Of a DNA stretch of 9,871 nucleotides, positions 5,487 through 9,871 are shown in pieces. The DNA is from Cyanobacteria bacterium UBA8156 (GTDB taxonomy: Bacteria > Cyanobacteriota > Cyanobacteriia > Pseudanabaenales > Pseudanabaenaceae), in NCBI GenBank assembly GCA_003456125.1, contig DMPD01000194.1:1-9871 (forward strand), given 5' to 3'. The number at the start of each line of letters is the position of its first letter. Positions within the stretch are counted from its first letter, which is position 1. The notes under the pieces are model-generated. The model did no database searches. It was not told the DNA's origin and saw only the letters and a list, made by a program, of their open reading frames with translations. The translations under genes and the position numbers were made by a program.

Positions 5487-6706
5487 GTGGGTTTTCCAAA
5501 AACTTGGCGAGGCAACCAGAGGCGGCTGTAGGTCAGGGCACTTTCCCGGTCGGTGATTTGCCCCTCGGCCTGGGCGATCGCCAGTTCGGTGAGCAGCGCC
5601 CCCAGTTGGGGCCCCGGTCGTAACCCCAAAGCGGACTGGAGGTCATCGCCGGAAACCGGCAGGAGCTGGGAAGAATGGAGCCAACGCCCAATCCAAGGTT
5701 GAACCGCGGCCATTTCGGCCCCGCTAGCCAAGGCCAAAGCGGCGATCGCCGGCAAAGTATCCTGGGTAGCCTGTTGCAGCGGATGGCGTTGGCGGGGTGT
5801 CGGCTCCGTCTGCAAGAATTCCCAAAATTTCGGCAAGTGGCGCAAAATCCCCAAACAGAATCGATGCTCTACCTTGCTGAAGTGCAAAGGCTGCATCAGG
5901 GTTGCGGCCCGCAGCAGCGCCGCCAGCCGCGTGATGGCCGTTACCGTACGGCTGCCTGCCAGCACCCGCTCAAAATAGGAGATCAAGGCCGGCTCCAGGG
6001 CTAAGAGTTGGGCGATCGCCCCGTCTACCGCCCCAAAGCGCTCTGGCAAGAGCTGGGACGAGGGCAACCACGCCGCCAAAATGCCATCTGCCAACGCCCG
6101 CTGCAAACCCACCGTCGGCAGCGCCAGCAAGTAGCACAATTCCATACACACCCGTTCGGGCGCCACCTGGATCAGAGTCGGCGCCAATTCCCGCAACCAA
6201 CCGCGGGTCGTTTCCTCCAACACAAACCCCAGTTGGGCCGCTTGGCGGTATCCCCGCAACACCCGCAGCGGATCGGCCACCAAATTCTCCCGGGCGATCG
6301 CCCGCACCACACCTTCCTGCAAATCTTGTTGACCGCCCAACGGATCGATGACAGCCGCCACCGGGAAATTGCCCGCGGCATCCAAAGACTGGCAAGGCAC
6401 CGCCATGGCATTCATGGTGAAATCCCGATGGCCCAAATCTTCCACCAGGCTCGCCCCCACCTGCTTGGCCACATCCATCGTGGCCTGAAGCCACACCACC
6501 CGCGCAATCTCCCGTTCCCGATCCAACACCACAAATCCGGCCTGGTGCCGTTTGGCCAACTCCGAAGCCAGGGCGATCGCCCCCGTCGGTACCACCAAAT
6601 CCAAGTCCACCAGCGAGCGTTCTCGCGCCAACAGGCGATCGCGCACCCATCCCCCCACGACATAGGCTTGGGCTGGCAACTCGGCAACCGTAAACGGCAG
6701 TCGCAC
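5483..6706 (-). CDS. cca: Class II tRNA nucleotidyltransferase, probably CC-adding
   Basis: A 407-residue enzyme of the poly(A) polymerase/tRNA nucleotidyltransferase family that builds the 3' CCA end of tRNAs. Positions below count from this GTG. Motif A: VVGGWVRDRLL with catalytic VDLDL (Asp34, Asp36). Motif B: HRDFTMNAMAV (93-103). Motif C: IDPLGGQQDLQEGVVRAI (120-137). Motif D: ADPLR (144-148), the template motif EDxxR with Glu replaced by Ala. Motif E: ERVCMEL (184-190). The helical C-terminus (about 200-407) is divergent, as is usual. Between motifs A and B the stretch after TMDVAKQVG runs straight into SLVEDLGHRDFT, lacking the approximately 14-residue flexible loop of full CCA-adding enzymes. 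Loss of this loop characterises CC-adding enzymes, and cyanobacteria such as Synechocystis are known to split the work between CC- and A-adding enzymes. The GTG at 6704-6706 is chosen for a GGAGG site 5 nt upstream; a GTG at 6712 would abut that site. The gene follows the kinase stop by 12 nt. Confidence 0.9.
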   Translation of the reverse strand: MRLPFTVAELPAQAYVVGGWVRDRLLARERSLVDLDLVVPTGAIALASELAKRHQAGFVVLDREREIARVVWLQATMDVAKQVGASLVEDLGHRDFTMNAMAVPCQSLDAAGNFPVAAVIDPLGGQQDLQEGVVRAIARENLVADPLRVLRGYRQAAQLGFVLEETTRGWLRELAPTLIQVAPERVCMELCYLLALPTVGLQRALADGILAAWLPSSQLLPERFGAVDGAIAQLLALEPALISYFERVLAGSRTVTAITRLAALLRAATLMQPLHFSKVEHRFCLGILRHLPKFWEFLQTEPTPRQRHPLQQATQDTLPAIAALALASGAEMAAVQPWIGRWLHSSQLLPVSGDDLQSALGLRPGPQLGALLTELAIAQAEGQITDRESALTYSRLWLPRQVFGKPT

Positions 6707-6711
6707 GCACA

Positions 6712-6716
6712 CCTCC
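6712..6716 (-). promoter_or_regulatory. Shine-Dalgarno site that fixes the tRNA nucleotidyltransferase start
   Basis: On the minus strand GGAGG reads from 6716 to 6712, then TGTGC, then GTG at 6706-6704. The 5-nt spacer favours this GTG. An in-frame GTG at 6712-6710 overlaps the GGAGG itself and is a poor candidate. The site lies between the kinase stop codon (6721-6719) and the new start, consistent with one transcript and coupled translation. Confidence 0.65.
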
Positions 6717-6718
6717 GG

Positions 6719-9700
6719 TTAGGAGTGGCTATCCAGCAGACGCTCTCCCTTCAGCAGCCGCTTGGAAGCCGTAATTACTTCTTCTTCCAAGTACGGCTTC
6801 GTAAAATAGCCGTTGGCCCCCAACTCCCGTGCCGTCTGCCGGTGGCGATCGGCCCCCCGCGAAGTCAGCATCGCCATGGGAATTTTCTTGAGGGTCTCAT
6901 CCTTTTTCACCCGTGACAGCAGCTCCAAGCCATCCATCTTCGGCATCTCAATATCGCAGAAGATGAGGTCGCAAGGCAGACCCGCCCGCAATTTGTCCCA
7001 AGCATCCAGTCCATCCCGCGCCTGCTCTACCCGATACCCTACCTTCGAGAAGGTCACCGATAGCAACTCCCGCACCGTGATGGAGTCGTCCACAATCAAC
7101 ACAATCGGATCGTGCTGTTCATCCAATTCCTGCGGCGGTTCCGCCACGTCAAACTTGAAGCGCAGACGACCGCTGGCAATATCAAACAACTCCAACACAT
7201 TGGCGATCGCCATTACCCGACCATCCCCCAAAATGGTTGCGCCGGCAATCCCCGGCGGTTGCGGCACCGGCCCTTCCAACTGTTTGATTACAATTTCACT
7301 CTCGCCAATAATCTGATCGGTTTGGAGAGCCAAAAAGTTGTTGTCATTCCGCAAAACCAGGATGGAAAGAATATCCTCGTCTTGCTTGCCGTAGACGCTG
7401 CCCCGGCTGATTTGGCGGTTGTACGTCAACAAACTCGACAGCGGCAAAAACGGCAGCATGATGTCTCGCCACGGCAGCGTCGGTTCTCCTTTGCTGTTCA
7501 ATTGAATCTGGTTCCGAGGGATTTCCAGCATATCTTCGACGCTGTCCACCGGAAACGCAATTTTATTCCGATTGCTCACACAAGACATTGCCTTGGTAAT
7601 GCTCAGGGTCAAGGGCAAGCGAATCGTGAACGTCGTACCTTTCCCCACTTCCGATTCGGTGAGGATGCTACCGCGAATTTCTTCAATACTGCTCTTCACC
7701 ACATCCATGCCCACGCCACGGCCCTTGTACATATCGGCTACCGCCGCTGTACTGAAGCCCGGCCGGAAAATCAAATTAAACGCTTCGAGATCGCTGAGTT
7801 TCGCCGCTTCTGCCGGTGTCAACAAACCCTTGCGAATCGCACTCTGTTTAACCTTCTCCGGATCGATGCCCCCGCCATCATCCGAAACGGTAATCACCGT
7901 CTGGTTACCTTGGTGGTACGCCCGTACCGTCAGTTGCCCAGCTTCAGGCTTGCCTCGCTGTCGCCGTGTTTCTGGATCTTCGATGCCATGATCAATCGCG
8001 TTGTTGACCAAGTGAACCATGGGATCTTGCAGCTGTTCCAGAATGGCTTTATCGACAAGGGTGTCGGTACCTTCAAAGGCAATGTCCGCTTTCTTGTTCG
8101 CCTGCAAAGCGCGATCTCGAACCCCCCGCGGCAACCGATCCGTAAGTTGCGAAAACGGCAACATCCGCAGCTGCTTCAGGTTGTCCTGCACTTGAGTGGT
8201 AATGGTACCCAATTGCCTGGTCACCTGATCCGTTTCACTCACCACAAATTCGATGTCTGATGTAGATTCTTTGATTTTTACGATCAATTCAATGATTTCC
8301 TGGGAGAGTACGTGATACTCGTTGTACGTATCAAACGTATCTCCGGTAAACCGCGAACGAATATCATGGGGATCGTTGTTGCTTTCTCCACCAGCGCGAT
8401 CGCGATCCACAACCAGCATTTGTTGGAAGCCACTAAAACCCCTGGGGCGACTAGCGATGACCGATGTTTCCAGTACCGAGCGATCAAAGGTATCTCGCAT
8501 TTTTTGCGATACCTCACTCAACTGCTGAACCTGATTGAGCAGGTTTCCAATAAACCCCTGCATGCGTTCGCTGTCTGAAGCCAGCAGGTTACGGTTAACC
8601 ACCAGCTCACCAACCAGGTTGTTCAAGCTGTCTAGGTAGGTGACATCTACCTTCACCTTCATCGCCGTCACCCGTTGGCTGGACTTTTTGCCATCACCGC
8701 CTGCGACAGGACGATTGGGGACACTCGCTCGACCGATGGTGCTATCCAAAAGCGAGGACAAATCGGCAAAATCATCCGCTACTGGCGCAGTTGTAGGCCC
8801 CGCATCCACCAGAAGAGAATCCAGAGACTCCAAACCAGATGTTTCTCCAGGCAAGGAACCGGTTAACAGACCTTCCAAGTCATCCAGATTATCCAGTCCA
8901 GAATCCGCCCCTGTCTCCGGTGTGGTTGATGCAGCGTCTGTGCCCTCCTCTCCAAAGCTGCTATCGAAGTAATCAGACAGTACATCTAGGGTTGGACTGC
9001 TTTCCCCATTTTCTGCCACCCCCAGGAAATTTTCCAAGTCATCCATACTCGAAAATTCCCCATCCCCTCGCTCGCTTGGGCTGTCGGCGATCGCTACAAT
9101 GTCCGCATCGGACAAACCATCAAACAGTTCTCCCAAGCCCAGGTCTTCTTCATTGGTTTCATCCCCACCCACGTCAGCAGCGTTGTGTATCTCTGAGGTG
9201 TAGTTTTCTGCTTCAGCGTCCAGATTCAAACCGGAAAGGGCACCATCTCCCCCTTGGACGGCGTCCATCGAAACATCACCAAACAAACCTGCCAATTCTG
9301 TCAAATCCTCAGCACTTTCTTCGTGCTGAGGTTCCACGTCAGTACCACCTATCGACACAGCCGAGTCTGCCTGTACCGAATCCTCAACCTCCGACAAAAC
9401 GTTGGCAAAATCCATCTCCAATTCAGATGCAGATGCTACGAACTCGGATTCGTTCTGCTCCAGAGACGCATCAGATGTATTTCCGAAGTCCACAGATTCC
9501 ATCCCTTCGACGGCTAAATTTTCGGTTGCTATCCCCGCCAGTTCCTCGCTGTTTTCGCCAAACACATCCTCGAAATCTGGAAATTCTGTCACCTCTTCTG
9601 CAGCTTCTGCGCTCACATCGGAGGTCATCTCTATGGGTTCTGACCCGGTCAATTCTTCAATCTCATTATTCTCCGGAACTTCCTCCAACAGATCTCCGAG

Positions 9701-9871
9701 GCTCGAAAATTCGTCGGTTCCTGGCACCACTCGAACTTCTTCGGTTGTTGACTCTGGCAAGTCTATCTCCACCAGTTCTTCAACTCTGGCACTCCCTCCA
9801 GCCTCTTCAAGCACATCCCCGAAGTCCGAAAACTCTGCAACTTCTGCCGCCATCTCCGCAACTGCCTCGGT
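6719..9871 (-). CDS. CheA-type hybrid histidine kinase/response regulator (ChpA/PilL-like), N-terminus beyond window
   Basis: The frame is open through the right edge, so the true start and the expected phosphotransfer (Hpt/P1) domain are not seen; 1050 residues are visible. Numbering from the Met codon at 9851-9853 (an internal Met, not a start): an acidic repeat-rich region to about 375; a long CheA dimerization helix region from MKVKVDVTYLDSLNNLVGEL (398) to about 590, including FDTYNEYHVLSQEI (507-520), of the extended ChpA/PilL kind; the P4 ATPase domain with N-box HLVNNAIDHGIED (614-626), G1 DDGGGID (658-664) and G2 GRGVGMDVV (711-719); a CheW-like domain (about 755-895); and a C-terminal receiver (917-1036) with Asp922/Asp923, phospho-acceptor Asp967 in FCDIEMPKMDG, Thr997 and Lys1019. 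All catalytic residues visible are intact. Such cytoplasmic kinases couple chemoreceptors to type IV pilus motility and phototaxis in cyanobacteria; which output this one serves is not shown. The tRNA nucleotidyltransferase gene follows after 12 nt. Confidence 0.93.
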   Translation of the reverse strand, partial: TEAVAEMAAEVAEFSDFGDVLEEAGGSARVEELVEIDLPESTTEEVRVVPGTDEFSSLGDLLEEVPENNEIEELTGSEPIEMTSDVSAEAAEEVTEFPDFEDVFGENSEELAGIATENLAVEGMESVDFGNTSDASLEQNESEFVASASELEMDFANVLSEVEDSVQADSAVSIGGTDVEPQHEESAEDLTELAGLFGDVSMDAVQGGDGALSGLNLDAEAENYTSEIHNAADVGGDETNEEDLGLGELFDGLSDADIVAIADSPSERGDGEFSSMDDLENFLGVAENGESSPTLDVLSDYFDSSFGEEGTDAASTTPETGADSGLDNLDDLEGLLTGSLPGETSGLESLDSLLVDAGPTTAPVADDFADLSSLLDSTIGRASVPNRPVAGGDGKKSSQRVTAMKVKVDVTYLDSLNNLVGELVVNRNLLASDSERMQGFIGNLLNQVQQLSEVSQKMRDTFDRSVLETSVIASRPRGFSGFQQMLVVDRDRAGGESNNDPHDIRSRFTGDTFDTYNEYHVLSQEIIELIVKIKESTSDIEFVVSETDQVTRQLGTITTQVQDNLKQLRMLPFSQLTDRLPRGVRDRALQANKKADIAFEGTDTLVDKAILEQLQDPMVHLVNNAIDHGIEDPETRRQRGKPEAGQLTVRAYHQGNQTVITVSDDGGGIDPEKVKQSAIRKGLLTPAEAAKLSDLEAFNLIFRPGFSTAAVADMYKGRGVGMDVVKSSIEEIRGSILTESEVGKGTTFTIRLPLTLSITKAMSCVSNRNKIAFPVDSVEDMLEIPRNQIQLNSKGEPTLPWRDIMLPFLPLSSLLTYNRQISRGSVYGKQDEDILSILVLRNDNNFLALQTDQIIGESEIVIKQLEGPVPQPPGIAGATILGDGRVMAIANVLELFDIASGRLRFKFDVAEPPQELDEQHDPIVLIVDDSITVRELLSVTFSKVGYRVEQARDGLDAWDKLRAGLPCDLIFCDIEMPKMDGLELLSRVKKDETLKKIPMAMLTSRGADRHRQTARELGANGYFTKPYLEEEVITASKRLLKGERLLDSHS
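8744..9871 (-). repeat. Acidic degenerate peptide repeats in the kinase linker
   Basis: Within the kinase gene, about 370 residues are Asp/Glu/Ser-rich and low in Lys/Arg, with a recurring hydrophobic pattern [FL]xx[LFM]x[DSE][LV][LF] set in acidic sequence. Clear copies, numbered from the Met at 9853, are EFSDFGDVLEE (7-17), EFSSLGDLLEE (48-58), EFPDFEDVFGE (90-100), DFANVLSE (148-155), LTELAGLFGD (184-193), LGLGELFDG (238-246), EFSSMDDLENF (266-276), LDNLDDLEGLL (320-330), LESLDSLL (341-348) and DFADLSSLLD (361-370). The first three are 41-42 residues apart, with a second shared element (VEEL, IEEL, SEEL). The seven residues before the Met (TEAVAE and that Met) resemble the lead-in of the third copy, so the array probably continues past the window. 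Confidence 0.75.

Larger units (their letters stand above)
69..9094. repeat. Dispersed HIP1 octamers (GCGATCGC)
   Basis: Perfect copies start at 69, 227, 267, 518, 841, 1023, 1329, 1797, 2456, 3267, 4422, 4818, 5212, 5382, 5574, 5742, 6012, 6294, 6573, 6635, 7203, 8396 and 9087 (counted by eye). Many carry a G and C flank (GGCGATCGCC). All but the one at 3267 fall inside coding sequence. This is the cyanobacterial HIP1 repeat, not a mobile element. Twenty of the 23 lie in the first 6.7 kb and only three in the 3.15-kb kinase gene. Confidence 0.95.

Noticed and set aside
6008..6916. Open + strand frame (302 codons) antisense to the tRNA nucleotidyltransferase and the kinase end
   Set aside because: No domain pattern; it spans the junction of two well-supported minus-strand genes.
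7112..8260. Long open + strand frame (382 codons) antisense to the kinase catalytic domains
   Set aside because: Its translation shows no family motifs and is rich in His/Arg/Gln in the manner of antisense frames; the opposite strand encodes clearly conserved CheA, CheW and receiver motifs.
69..9094. GCGATCGC copies as restriction-modification or mobile-element signals
   Set aside because: Dispersed, mostly intragenic HIP1 octamers are a general cyanobacterial genome feature and need no local element to explain them.

Overview
The window is almost certainly from a cyanobacterium. The octamer GCGATCGC (HIP1, the cyanobacterial highly iterated palindrome) occurs about 23 times by my reading, where chance would give well under one. 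Several gene families present (PH-domain protein of the YidC neighbourhood, ChpA/PilL-like hybrid CheA kinase, GT2, small EamA) also fit. Base composition looks high, roughly 60% GC by hand-sampled lines, dropping to about 40-52% in sampled lines of the last gene. I cannot name the species. No tRNA, rRNA, CRISPR array, insertion sequence or prophage gene is visible.

Layout, left to right: (1) the 3' part of an inositol-monophosphatase-superfamily gene, most like CysQ, on +; (2) a GT2 glycosyltransferase on -, overlapping it tail to tail; (3) a two-gene + operon of ABC ATPases, pstB then an mlaF/TGD3-like gene, 4 nt apart and with no permease or binding-protein genes beside them; (4) a small PH-domain membrane protein and a five-helix EamA half-transporter, both on -; (5) a + pair, glutathione peroxidase then proB (glutamate 5-kinase); (6) a - pair, a very large CheA-type hybrid kinase whose N-terminus lies beyond the right edge, followed 12 nt later by a class II tRNA nucleotidyltransferase that looks like a CC-adding rather than a full CCA-adding enzyme.

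The genes are mostly unrelated housekeeping functions (sulfur/nucleotide salvage, envelope glycan, phosphate and lipid ABC motors, peroxide defence, proline synthesis, tRNA maturation) packed very tightly. All three convergent pairs overlap at their stops, two of them through the same 4-bp CTAA/TTAG interlock, leaving no space for classical terminators. The only non-coding stretches are 53, 74 and 88 bp. I see no clear new defence or metabolic system. The items most worth a second look are the approximately 370-residue acidic repeat tract of the kinase, the orphan pstB-mlaF-like ATPase pair, the likely CC-adding enzyme coupled to the kinase, the interlocked stops, and a small CTTAAG repeat element upstream of the PH-domain gene.
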